Origin: Chrysoperla carnea
Taxonomy: Eukaryota; Arthropoda; Insecta; Neuroptera; Chrysopidae
NCBI RefSeq assembly: GCF_905475395.1
Contig: NC_058340.1
Location: 74,812,181 to 74,876,180 of the forward strand
Direction: 5' to 3'
Length of the DNA stretch: 64,000 bases
The translations under genes and the position numbers were made by a program. The first letter of the stretch is position 1. The number at the start of each line of letters is the position of its first letter. Shown here in pieces: positions 46,301 through 57,784 of the stretch. The notes under the pieces are model-generated. The model was not told the DNA's origin. It saw only the letters and a program-made list of their open reading frames with translations, and searched no databases.

Positions 46301-49300
46301 CTATATTATTTAAAATTATTATTCATGTTGTAATAATAATTAATATATTTATTATAATTCATAAAAAATAACCCTGCTATTTTATAATTCCGGTTTATAA
46401 CCATTTAAAAAACAGTCGCCGTGATATCAATTTATAGTACAAGATCCGAATTAGGGTCGACCTTCACCCATCTGTTTACCGAATGAAAGTTATTTTTTAT
46501 GAAATGTAAAATATTAACAAATATTCCTGTAACGGGTTGCCTTTAAAAATATGGTCCAGACCATTTTTAATATAAATATCAAAACTTGGAAAGCTTGTAA
46601 ACATTATTTTTGACCAATATTTTGTGGCCAATCATATGCCACCGTAATTGTAACAAAATTATCTTTATTTAGATATGCGAGTCAATGAATTAACAGATGC
46701 ACGTAATTACTATTTTCAACTTGTATAAATGCGATAATAGTGAACGAAAAAAGGCAAACAACATAGCTGCTACATATTCTTTATGGCTTTTACTTTCGAG
46801 TAGATCAAAATTCGTAAGATATGCAAGTCAGTGAAAAATTTCTAAAAATTTTACTCTTGATATTTTCACTAAAAGTAGTCTGGACCACATTTTTTTAGGC
46901 AACCCATTGCAGGGATATTTGTTAACATTTTATATTTCATAAAAAATAACTTCCATCCGGTAAACAGATGGGTGAAGGTCGATCCTAATTGGGATCTTAG
47001 ACTATTATTTAAATCATAATATGTGCGTATGAAGTTTTTAGCTACTTATATATGTAATTATTTGCAAATATACGAGGTGTCACAAGAGTAACAGACACCC
47101 TTGTTCAAAATAAAAAGATATATAATATATTGTGTGCAAGTGCTGCTTATAAATTTGATAATATAGATATCTCTCTTCAATCATAAATACTCTAACTATA
47201 TTCGTCTCTATCTAATTTTAGATTATTTTTTATCACATTCTCTAGATTTTTTGATATTGAAATATCCAATTGAAAAGGATAACCTTTAGGATAATCAATT
47301 TTTTCACCCAACTTTGAACGATAAAATAATAATAAAAAGCCCGATGACCTAGGAATTTTTTTGTGATTTTTGGAAACTTTGTTAATCAAAAAATGTATTT
47401 ATTAAGTTTTATTGAAATCCCTACTATTATACAATACTTGTACATCTCCTTAAAAATACTAATTTACTCCTGAGTAAATTTTACTGCTTGGTCAATCAAA
47501 CTAAATAAATGAGAATGATGGGCATACAGCTGAGTAATTATAGAAGTAATATGAAGTTTTAAAAATAATATTTGTTTTAATATTAATTAAAATAATTAAC
47601 ATATAAACGTTATAATAAAAATGGTAGCAACAGTTTAATAAAATAACCTTGATTTAATAATATTTAATAAGAATATATATAAAAGTATATCTATTCGTTG
47701 TGTGCGTAGTCATGGTAGGGATAATAAAATCGATGCCAGCGCTTTAAGTGAAAAATTTTGGAGATAAAGTGGGCTGTTATGACTAATTTGCAATTATTTA
47801 CATGTTAATGATATAGAAACTGTCAAATTAAAATGATTGAAAAACACTAATTAATTAAACTTAATGCATTAAAAATTGTGAAAATAAGAAATCAAATTGT
47901 ACAAATATTATTTTTCAAATGTTAATTATCGTAATTATTTATTTAAATTTGTGAAACAAGAATATTAAATTTTAAATGTAAGTTTTCAATGCAATCCACA
48001 CAATTATATATGCATCCATTAATTCTATAATTAAAGTAGTGTATCGTTGTCATGGAAACGAAATTCACGCTCGGAGCGAATATAAATAAAGTTTCTTTTA
48101 AAAAGTTTCAGTTTAAAATTATTTAATTATTTTTTTCTTTAATTTTTAATCAATTATTAATTAAATTAAGTAGGTACTTATACCTACTTAAGAGTTTTAT
48201 AATAATTTGTTTTAAGATTATTATCATAATAATTAATTATTTACTAATTAATTATATCCTTTATTAATAACACTTAATTCAAGTAAAATAATCAGTAAAG
48301 CTAAGGACTCTCTTCATGATTTAATACTTATAGTGATAAATTAAAATAACCAATGGTCAAAAAAATTTATAGGACCGCTTTTTTGGAAATATGGTAACTT
48401 TATACTAAGCGAAGATTGTGTATGCAAAATTTCCAATTTTTTCATCAGGCGATTCGGCAATATTCATAGAAGTATCTTTTCTAAAATTTGTATTTAGAAA
48501 TGGACGCTTTTCGGGCTACAAATGTATTGCAAAACTATCATTATTTTAACGTTATCTAACATTTGATGAAATCCTACTGCCACTTTTAGTTGGACCACCC
48601 AGTATTTGGCATAAAAACTTGTCTTATCTAACTCATTATTTATAATTTTAAATGGCCCAATACTATTTGAAGTATTGTCAAATAAAGGCATAATAAATAA
48701 TATTTTTTTATTTCAAAACTACGCACATTATTAGTATACAGAGTGGACTTGTTTCATCGCAAACCAATCAAAAAATAACTTATACAAAAGTTGAAGAGTT
48801 TTATAGGCGATTTTATGTTCTGACATGAAATTGGACTTCTCCAGGTTTTGCTTTATTGTTAAATTATTTTTTAATTGGTTAAATACAAAACAAGCTATGA
48901 GCCATAATAGATTAAAATGGTCCATCCCTGTATATATGATTAGATAAAATAATATTATGCGTAATACTTTAAAATAATTTAAGTAATTATTTATTAAATA
49001 TAAATACAATGTAGTATTCTTTTTATAATGACACACGCATACAATGTATCAATTTATAAAATTAAATAAAATGATATTTATTTTTTAAATTGTAATTATT
49101 TTTAAATGTTATATACAAAATTGATCTAAAGCTAATCATTGTATTCTTTATTATAATATAAGCATTTCAGATTACAAACTATTTTAATTACTTTTTTTAT
49201 ATTTATTATCGTGATAATTAAGACAAAAAATCAATTCTATTATTTATAAATATAAATAATTAAGTAAATGTATTTAATTTTGTTATCAATTTTTTAATTG

Positions 49301-52300
49301 ATTTAATTATAATCAAACTATCTTATGTCATTTTTATAGTAATATTTTCTGGTCAAATTAATTAATTATTAAAAATATAATTATAAGAGAAATATTCTGC
49401 TTTTTATACCATGTAATATGAAATATACACAGTATATTAAGTTTAGTCCCAAGTTTGTAACGCTTAAAAATAATGATGCTAGGAAAAAAATTTTGTCATA
49501 GGTGTTCATAAAATCACTTAATTAGTCCATTTCCGGTTGTCCGTCCGTCTGTAGACACGATAACTCAAAAACTAACGTACTCAGGACGTAAAAAGTGAGG
49601 TCAAGTTCATAAATGAGCATCATAGGGCAATTGGGTCTTGGGTCCGTAGGACCCATCTTGTAAACCGTTAGAGATAGAACAAAAGTTTAAATGTAAAAAA
49701 TGTTCCTTATCAAAAATTAAACAACTTTTGTTTGAAACATTTTTTCTTAAACATCACTGTTTACCCGTGAGGCTGCCAATTAGGCGGAAATTTTATAATA
49801 TGTACTATATTTGATTATCAGTTATGTATGTGTCACATGTTTGTATGTGTAATGTGATAAAGAAATCAACACTGACTATGCATGGTATTTCAACAATTAA
49901 CGCAGTCAATTGTTTGTTTTCACTTGTTATTTTAAAAAATCAATTAAAATTATTGATTGAATCATTTGCAAAAAAAATCATTAATTTTTTTTAGAAAGAG
50001 TGGTCTAACAAGTAAAATTGACAAAATTTTAAAAACCTCCGAAAAATGATTGCTGACTGATTGCTTTATAATATTATTATCATTATAAAATGATAATATT
50101 TAAAATTTATTATTAAATTGATTTTAATTTGATGTGATACACACGATTGACTTGTAACAGTTACAATTCAATTAATAGGTATCTTTAATATTTGTATTAA
50201 ATATTCAAATTAATTTTTAAAAATATTTATATTTTTAGTATCAACAATAAATATCTATACCTATCTACAAATCAACGATTATTAATATTTTTACATTCAT
50301 CAATTAATTAATTACTCAATCAATATGTTTATAATTTATATTTAATTGTTGTCCAAAATATTTATTTTATAATATTTAAGGAGATGTGCAAGGATTGAAA
50401 ATAATACTGGGGATTTCAATAAAACTTTATGAATACATTTTTTGATAGACAAAGTTACCAAAAATCACAAAAAAATTCCTATGTCATCGGGCTTTTTATT
50501 ATTATTTTATCATCCAAAGTTGGCTGAAAAAATAATGAATCATATAGGTAATACTTTTCAATTGGATATTTCTATATCAAAAAATTTCGAGTGTGATAAA
50601 AAATTATCTAAAATAATTACACAATCTTGTAGTTTATAAGAAATACCATAAAATATAAGATTGTCGATGATATAAAAAAACAAAATTTTAATTTAATTAT
50701 GAGTTCATCGAAGATCCATCATTTGATGAACAGAGACCACTATAGTTACAGTATTGATGATTGAAGAGAGATATCTATATTATCAAATTTATAAGCAGCA
50801 CTTGCATACAATATATTATATATTTTTGTAGTTGCGTGGTATTGTAAAGCCAAAAATAACCCATTACTTAACTACAAAGTATGTATTTGCTTTATATGTA
50901 TGTACCGTATAATCAACCAAAACTTTTTTACAATAATGTAGGTTTACAATCACCTTAAACGCGTTTAATTTAAATTCTTGAAATTTACTAGCTCTGTATA
51001 TATGGTAAAGTGTAATTATTTGAAAAGAATTGAATTATTTGTAAATATTTATAAACAACCTAAATTAAATATAAATTAATTGAATAATTAACATTTTAAT
51101 AAAAGGTAAAACAGACTTTATCATCCGCACATGTACACAAGTCCAGCTGTAACTGGTGTTATGTTATTATCACCTTGAAACTATTAACTAGCAATGTAGA
51201 GGTATTTAATTAAAAGTTATAAGTAATTTTTTTTAATATTTACTTAAACTGTTTAATTATATTTATGTACTATTTTATAATTTTCCAATCGAATCAAACA
51301 TATCAGATCTCTAAAAAAAAAAACCCAAAAATAATTCGAAGTAAAAATAACCAATCTAAATAACCAATATTTAAATGTAATTTCTTAGATGTTTTTTAAA
51401 TAAACTACGCAATTGGAAAAATAAATTATTTTCGAATTTTTTTTATGTTCAATAAAATTATATGCAAAAATAAATGAAACCGGTAAACAGGTTTTTTTCC
51501 GATTTAATTAACAGGTTGTTTTTTTTTACAATAAAATGTATGCCGATTAATAAACTGAGTTGACTAAACAAAAAAAAACTTTTAAAGATAATTTTTAGAC
51601 TTCCAAAACGGAACTTTGACCAGAGTTCTCTTTTATCTGTCTGTCAATCTGTCATAACCATTTCTCATTTATATTCAGCAAAAACTTTTGTACGAAATAA
51701 TTTTTCCAAATTCAACAAATAAGACATAAATTGGACGCGGAGTTTCCGACAACGGGAACGCTTTTAATTTTTTTTTCAGTGTATATGTTTCATCTATAAA
51801 TATATAGGAGACTTTCTATAGATATAGATAGATAGATAGATAGTCACTCATCACGATATCTCTGGAACTATAAGACCTAGAGACTTGAAATTTGGGAGGA
51901 ATATTCCTTTTGCCAAGTAGAGGTCAGCTAAGAACGGATTTTACGAAAGTCCACCCACAAGGGGGGTTGCGGGGGTGTTCATGAATAAAAAATTCATATT
52001 TTTCAATTATGGCTTTTAATAGTTCAAAACTTGGTCAGAATGTTTTAAATTACATTTAGAAATTTTTTTAACCTTCGGAGGGTAGAAAGGTGTAGCGAGA
52101 AAGTGGGAAGGAAATATCGAATATTTACAAATATACCTAAGTGGGGTATCAAATAAAAGAGCATGACGTGTACATTACAAAACTGTTATCCAACGCAAGG
52201 AAATGTGGAGGGAGGGGTGCAAGTGGGGATGTTGCCCAGCAAAGCGGGCGGGTAACAGCTAGTTCTGTATAAAAGTGACCTTACGGACATTCTACCTTAA

Positions 52301-55300
52301 AGACAAATCTAATTAATTAGAACTGGCTCTCTCATAAGTTTTTACATACTCATTACCCATTATAGCCCCCCACATTATTGTGCTAAAATATGCAATAAAA
52401 GACAGTCAGACAGACGGATAGACCCATTTTAATGTAATATTCATAAAATATAATTTTAAAATAATATTGAGAATTTATAATCATATACTTAGAATTCTAT
52501 TTTATACAAATTCTTTAACAAATAGCTGTCTGTTATCAATTGTTATTTATAAAATAATACCAACTGATTGTAAGACCAATTTGTTTTGTTTTTTTTGGGC
52601 GATTTGTGGTTTTATTGGTCAGAAATCTCAAAGTTTGAGTACTATCTAATCGAAATTTATATTTTAAATTGAGTTTCCTTTGAGTAATCGATTCAAAAAT
52701 TCACTTATGATTTACTACTAAAGTAGTTTCAAAAATATGATCATTTGTTTAGTGTTCCGTAAAATCCGATGGGTGATACCATATGTGACTGACACTACAT
52801 GCAAAAAGAAATCGTGTTCTAGAGTGTCTTTAAACTTCGGACATCTTCCTCTATGCAGGATTTATGATTTTAAATTGAATTTGGGGCCAAATTACATAAA
52901 TTATTGGAAAATGGTAAAATAAAGAACCTTAGTATTTTAGAATGAAATTTAGTAAAAAAATAAATCTTGACTGACGCTAAAATAATGAAATTTTAAGGAA
53001 AACTTAAAATTTATGAAGAAAAATCGAATTTTAGGTATTCTAAGATACTGAAAGCTACAAAGTACTACAGTGTTGGACTCATACAGTATTTTTACCACCA
53101 ACAGCAATATTTTTTTCCATTCATGTTACACTTTTTCATGGAATCACCCATTTGATAAGTTTTTAAACATCTTATAACAGAGTTAATTAATGATTACGAA
53201 AAAAACCTAGGACAAGAAAGACTTTGACTTCTTTAATTAATAAAATATTTATTAAAATCAATCAATCAATCAATAAACAAATATCTTTATTATTATGATT
53301 AAAATGTCAATAGTTTAAACACTTTTTTTTTTAACAGTCTTATACTTATTTCTTTTTATTTAATTAATAGAATAAATTTTCTGTTAAAAAGAATACAAAT
53401 TATATTAGCATTCTAATAAAATAGTAAAAGATAGTGTTATTAATAGTAAATTAAGTTTTATGTGCAAAATATTAACGATTCCGTTATATTATTTATTTTG
53501 CAAAACAAAGATAAACTAATTACAAAGCAATATAATGCCATCTCACTTTAACAAACTATCAAAAACTTTAGATTTATCAAGGAGCCATACTTAGAGAAAA
53601 TTTGATCGTTCACAAGAAATAATAAAAGGATATACCTTAGACATTTTAAATTTGATCTTGATCTTGGGGGGGTCGTCTAAAAGTCATCTAGAGCTAGTGT
53701 TAGGTAATAGAAGAATACTTCGAATTTTGAAAAAGTTGAATCATTTATTGGGAATATTATTTTTTGTTTAAATCGAGTAGATTAGGCAAAAATTGATTTT
53801 CAACATACAAGGTGGACTAACTATTATGGCTAATATCTCGTTTTGTAATTAGTCAATCAAAAAATAACTTCAACAAAAGTTGCAGTTTGATGGGGGGATA
53901 TCATCATTGGACCTAGTTCTCCGGGTTGCTTTAATACTCACTTTCGATCCTAAACTGTAAGAGATAGAATATCACTTTAAATTAGAAAGCTTAACCTTCG
54001 AAAATCGTTAGTTTTTGGAGGAAACACGACTTAAAATTATGTCAGTTTTGCATTTCGAAAGGAAATCGAAAAGAAAACACGCTAGCTACAGAAAAATGTT
54101 CTAGACAAAAGTTGTTAAGGCCAATAGAGGACATTCGCCTGTGTCCACGACTTTGACCTACAATTATAATTAATTAATTTGTCGGGGGTTTTTTAAATTT
54201 TGTAAACTTCACTTGTTATCGTTATTTAGCGAAATGTAAGTCTTTCATGTTGTATGCTTTTTTATTTATATTATTTAGACGCCAAACTTATAACACCCTT
54301 CTTTTTGTGTCGGGGGTTAAAAACGCAAGAAGTTCAGCGTAAAACTAAAATTTAACTTGTATGGATGGCTCTTAGTATAAAAGTTTATTTTATGGCTCTT
54401 AGTATAAAAAGTAGGTAAGTAATAGACAAAGATAAAAATTTATTATTTACAATACATTTGTATATAGTTATCCTTATTTTATACAAATTATTAATAAAAT
54501 GTTATTTAATATGGGTCGTTAAATAATAACGCTGACAATGTGTTAAAGATTAAAAAGCTTGACGATAGTGTTAGATGTGATTTTAGTCACGTAGGCCTTC
54601 TTTTTATTTATAATAAATAAATATAAGAAGTAATATTAGAATTAAATGATGTGTGTTAAATTAACAATCAATTATTAATTTATAAATAAATAAATAAAAT
54701 AATGAAAGTAATATGAAGCTACATTTTAATCAGTTTTATTGTTTTGCTAACGTTTCAAACATATTATAGACGAAGAAACGAAGCACAAAAATGATCACAG
54801 TTAGAAAAATTTGAGAAGTAAGTCGGATTTGAATGCGGTTTTCGACATTAAATTCGTTAAAGAGTCAGGAATATTGTCACTTAGTCTGATTTATAAGAAA
54901 TGCATTTTATAATTGCATTTTAAATTGACCGATAATTTTAAATTGATCAAAAACTACAGATGACGGGGAGTTGACGGGGATACCATTGTACCAGATACCT
55001 CTGAGACCAATTCCGTCAAATTCCGTCACTATATTCATGTTCAGCGTCCCCAAAAACTACCGAGTAACGAGTTTGGACTGATTATATGATGAATTTCTCA
55101 AAACTCCAGTAGGCGACTGGGATACAATTGCACCAGGTACCTCTGAGAACAATTCCGTCGCGATATTCGTGTTCAGCGACCCCAAAAACCCTCGAGTTAT
55201 AAGTTTGGGCTGATTATATGACGAATTTTACGAAAACTCCAAGAGGCGACGGGGATAACATTGCATCAGGTACTTCTGAGATCAATTCTGTCACGATATT

Positions 55301-57784
55301 CGTGTTCAGCGACCCCAAAAACCCTCGTGTAACGAGTTTGGCCCGATTATATAACAAATTTCCCGAAAACTCCACTAGACGACGAGGAACCGTTTTTACC
55401 CTAACCACCAGGTACCTCTGAGACCAATTCTGTAACGAATTTAATCTTTCAACAAGGTAAAAAAGAAATTTCCAAAAAATACACATAAAAAACCCACTGA
55501 CCAATGTTTTTCTCTATTGTACTAAAACCTACGCTCTAGAAAATATGCTTTTTATTATGATAAGTAATCTTCTGCCCTCGCTTTTCGTATGCGTCCTTTG
55601 TATTTTCACACATCGTCAATTTATTAAGCACACGCAGTCAAATCTTACCTAATAATTTTTATTATTTGATAAAAACATTCATTCTATTGTTTATGCAATA
55701 TTATTTATAATTTTACGACTTAAATTTTATTTGTCATGGAATAAAAAAAAATATTTTTTGCAAAATCATTATTAATTTTGACGCAGAAACAAATAATTTT
55801 CTAATTTAATACTTTATCAATGCTTATACTGTACAGTTAATTCGATTTAAAATGACTTATCAGGCGAGCGAATCGAGTCTCTACTAGGTTAAAATGTAAC
55901 TTTTTGGTGGTAAACTTTACAAAAAAAATACAAAAGATTTAGACATGAAATGAAATGTTGTAGTTCCATATTTATGTCTAGATGTGTTATCAATCATTAT
56001 TTTTAGAAAAAATTATATAAATAATAACTAATTAAAAACAACTATTTTTTATTTATTCCATATGCAGAGACGGTGGTACCATCTGTGAGCTACATCTAAT
56101 ACTAATATATAATTGGCTACATTTAATATTAATTTTAATTGAGTGGCCATCTGTAGATTCTTTCAAGTATTAAAAAACGTCATAATAAAAAATACCGTGA
56201 TAAAAAAACATAAACAATTAATTTTTGCAGTTCTACAGTAGAATAACTTAAAAAATTAAGTGATATTAATACAAGTTATGAAAAAATTTTAATTATAGTT
56301 ATTATAATTTTAAAGTTATTAATTAATTGTTATTAAAGCAATAAAATGACACGACGTCGTACGTTGACGGGTCGTAAAGAGCGTGATCGCAATCGATCAT
56401 TAATGCGTGATCATCGGAAACGACGAAAACAAAATCAAGAAGAATTATATCTTTATCAAGATGATATTAATTTTAAAATGTATGCAGAAAATTTTGAAAT
56501 TGCTCAAAAGAATTTGAATTTTGAAGCATGTAATGTATGTCATCGTCGTTGGTTTGATTTACAAATTAATAAAGATGGGTTTTGTTGTATTTGTCATAAA
56601 TTTAAAATAAAAAATGAATTGAATATTTTCGCAGCGGATAATAACATGGATCCTGTTTTACAACCTGATGTTGAGGAACAATTAAATTAAAAATATTTGT
56701 CAATAATTGAAGTATAATTTTATTTTAGAAATATCTATTTTATATGATACCAGTCGCGAGCCATTACAAAGTTATACTTTTAGCTAGTTTAAAAAACCAA
56801 ACTTCTTTTATAGAGGTTCAACTTATGTGAAATAAACTATAGATGCAGACGTCCGAATGAAGTCCGATGTCAAAAGCACATGGTAGATTCATTATGTTCG
56901 TATAGAATCGGTAAAGAGTTCGTAACGATACGACCAAACCACGTGGCTTGCACAATTAATATATTCTTATTTAAAAAATTGTTAAAAATAAAATTCTTTT
57001 TTAACTTTGAATACCTACTATGAAAATTATTTTTTTCCAATCACGTGATTACCAATCTAGTTATCATATATAAAATGTTTACGAAAATCATACGTCTTGA
57101 CCTTAAAAAATATACTTTTTCTGCGTCATTCAAAACAAATAAAATCCGAATAAATTTTTCCATTTAATTCATTAAAAAAAAAATTAATTTTATTATTGAT
57201 GATAACCTCTCTCAGTATTTAAATAAAATTTTTTATTTAATTTATTTTTTTTTTTTAATGAAAATTTAAATAAAAAAATTAATGATTAAATTTTTGACAT
57301 TTGATAGAATATCGTATCATAGGTTATGTGCGAAATATTCAAATAATTTAAAATTTTTTATTAAAAATAATACGATAGTGTCTACGTGCAAAATGAAACG
57401 ACTCTGATGGATGACTTCGTTAATGTTGTTTAACAACACAAATATCAATTGATTTATTCATTTTACCTATACATATCTTAATAATTATTGATTTTAATTA
57501 GTTATAATTAATTTTTAAGATAACTTTTATTAATAATTAACAATAAATTTTAAATATTTGTTGATATTTAAGCACTTGATGTACTTTTATTACTATTTAG
57601 TTATGTCATCATGTATGACAAAGATGAGATGATATATTTATAAGGGATTCCCCATATATAGTTATCTTTGTTTAATGAATATCTGATATTAAAAAGTAAT
57701 AATTTTAAAGAACTTACCCCAACAATGGATAATTGACACACAAATAGAACTAAATAGAATCACTAAACTAATTTTCAGGAACAT
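40316..57784 (-). CDS. cue: Cueball, YWTD/EGF transmembrane protein
   Basis: Six minus-strand exons (57784-57718, 44950-44548, 43693-43341, 42557-41906, 41086-40726, 40420-40316) join in phase to 646 codons, close to Drosophila cueball (about 644 aa). Exon 1 is a signal peptide ([16 protein letters not shown]...). Exons 2-3 hold LDLR class-B/YWTD-type repeats ([24 protein letters not shown]). Exon 4 has a Ser/Thr-rich stretch and three EGF-like modules (ECLNNGELY..., [24 protein letters not shown]). Exon 5 has the membrane helix [19 protein letters not shown], a basic stop-transfer KKRPRIKRR and the family signature [16 protein letters not shown], completed by PCFEPP in exon 6. In flies cueball acts at the cell surface in germline development and immune/neural tissues. 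Intron 1 is about 12.8 kb and holds an antisense ORF and many repeats; introns 2 and 3 hold transposon fragments. Confidence 0.95.
40467..40702 (+). mobile_element. TAGGGAATATTCATG transposon, right half (cueball intron 5)
   Basis: About 236 bp matching the right part of 14908-15484, ending CATGAATATTCCCTA, 23 bp from the exon 5 donor. The left half is missing. Confidence 0.65.
41139..41530 (+). mobile_element. Element with ACACAGGTCTG end, short copy (cueball intron 4)
   Basis: Covers only the first ~390 bp of the family described at 19404-20395, starting ACACAGGTCTGCGAC; the rest is absent. Confidence 0.6.
42620..43190 (-). mobile_element. LINE remnant (cueball intron 3)
   Basis: Shares a long stretch with 16960-17370 in the same orientation, and its minus-strand translation includes [10 protein letters not shown]. 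It is a decayed 3' part of an RNase H-bearing LINE. Confidence 0.6.
43830..44215 (+). mobile_element. Unclassified repeat with protein-like segment (cueball intron 2)
   Basis: Plus-strand pieces read as protein ([19 protein letters not shown]; later [19 protein letters not shown], then [18 protein letters not shown]). A relative lies inverted at 60850-60975. It appears to be a relic of a multi-copy element; the class is unknown. Confidence 0.4.
45010..45412 (+). mobile_element. Helitron-like element, 3' end CAGCAAAGCGGGCGGGTATC
   Basis: Ends in GCTCAGCAAAGCGGGCGGG, TATCTGCTAGTTATAATAT, the usual 3' end of Helentron-type elements. The left border is uncertain. Confidence 0.5.
45413..46437. 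other. Gene-less part of cueball intron 1
   Basis: Very AT-rich, with simple A/T runs. No coding region or recognised element. Confidence 0.5.
46438..46999. mobile_element. Foldback element with GATCCGAATTAGGGTCGACC ends
   Basis: Arms of about 150 bp are reverse complements (CGACCTTCACCCATCTGTTTACCG and, at the right, CGGTAAACAGATGGGTGAAGGTCG). About 560 bp in all, non-coding. Confidence 0.7.
47108..47425 (-). mobile_element. Intron-1 repeat family, copy in cueball intron 1 (truncated)
   Basis: Reverse-orientation match to 9995-10555, including AAAGCCCGATGACCTAGG and AACTTTGTTAATCAAAAAATG. Confidence 0.65.
47426..48738. other. Gene-less part of cueball intron 1
   Basis: AT-rich sequence. 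The part at 48360-48700 has repeat-like wording (TGGACCACCCAGTATTTGGC) but no clear border. No genes seen. Confidence 0.45.
48739..48938. mobile_element. Inverted-repeat element with GTGGAC / GTCCATCCCTGTATA ends
   Basis: Begins ATACAGAGTGGACTTGTTTC and ends TTAAAATGGTCCATCCCTGTA, with imperfect inverted ends. The right end matches the TACAGGGTGGACCATTTTAAT family at 12597 and 61558. Confidence 0.5.
49403..49929 (+). mobile_element. ATACCATGTATAT / CACTTGTT repeat, copy 6
   Basis: Nearly full-length copy from ATACCATGTAATATGAAATA to TTGTTTTCACTTGTT, in cueball intron 1, antisense to cueball. Confidence 0.8.
50395..50955 (+). mobile_element. Intron-1 repeat family, copy in cueball intron 1
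   Basis: Full-length match to 9995-10555, from GGGGATTTCAATAAAAC to ACAATAATGTAGG. Confidence 0.7.
51786..52266 (+). mobile_element. Helitron-like (Helentron-type) element
   Basis: Contains a (GATA)n run near 51825-51843 and ends in GCCCAGCAAAGCGGGCGGG, TAACAGCTAGTT, the typical 3' end of this group. The interior (ACCCACAAGGGGGGTTGCGGG) is GC-richer than its surroundings. No replication or helicase gene. Confidence 0.6.
52267..54960. other. Gene-less part of cueball intron 1
   Basis: AT-rich. A GGTGGAC / TTTGATGGGGGGAT repeat fragment lies at 53808-53945 and a TTATAACACCC-type end at 54285-54325. No genes recognised. Confidence 0.45.
54965..55445. repeat. Tandem repeat, unit 133-142 bp, about 3.4 copies
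   Basis: Spacing of the CTCTGAGACCAATTC motif (starts near 54999, 55141, 55274 and 55416) gives units of about 142, 133 and 142 bp. Each unit contains ATATTCGTGTTCAGCGACCC and ACGAGTTTGG. It is richer in GC than its surroundings and largely open in two frames, but no gene match was recognised. Confidence 0.8.
55860..56017 (+). mobile_element. CTCTACTAGG repeat, copy 2
   Basis: Near-identical to 12432-12596, starting CAGGCGAGCGAATCGAGTC and TCTCTACTAGG. It lies about 330 bp upstream of the ORF at 56346 in the same orientation. Confidence 0.55.
56346..56690 (+). CDS. Helitron/PIF1-type N-terminal zinc module, single-exon ORF
   Basis: A 114-codon uninterrupted ORF from ATG to TAA, antisense inside cueball intron 1. 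The N-terminus is very basic ([17 protein letters not shown]). It is followed by [13 protein letters not shown] and FCCICHK, a CxxC...CxxC zinc-binding pair, then [12 protein letters not shown]. The order CxxCxxxWFDL - CxxC - FxAxNNMDP resembles the region upstream of the DUF6570-like part in Helitron- and PIF1-helicase-type proteins. In those it continues for hundreds of residues; here it stops about ten residues later. It may be a truncated transposon piece or a small domesticated gene. A PAS-like AT-rich stretch follows. No family function is claimed. Confidence 0.45.
   Translation: MTRRRTLTGRKERDRNRSLMRDHRKRRKQNQEELYLYQDDINFKMYAENFEIAQKNLNFEACNVCHRRWFDLQINKDGFCCICHKFKIKNELNIFAADNNMDPVLQPDVEEQLN
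56691..57717. other. AT-rich end of cueball intron 1
   Basis: Very AT-rich with poly-A and poly-T runs near 57170-57260. No element with clear borders was seen. First-intron enhancers could be here, but nothing in the sequence shows them. Confidence 0.4.

Noticed and set aside
55214-55504. Gene in the 140-bp tandem repeat
   Set aside because: The frames are open on both strands only because the unit is short and GC-richer; no start context, splice pattern or known domain was seen.
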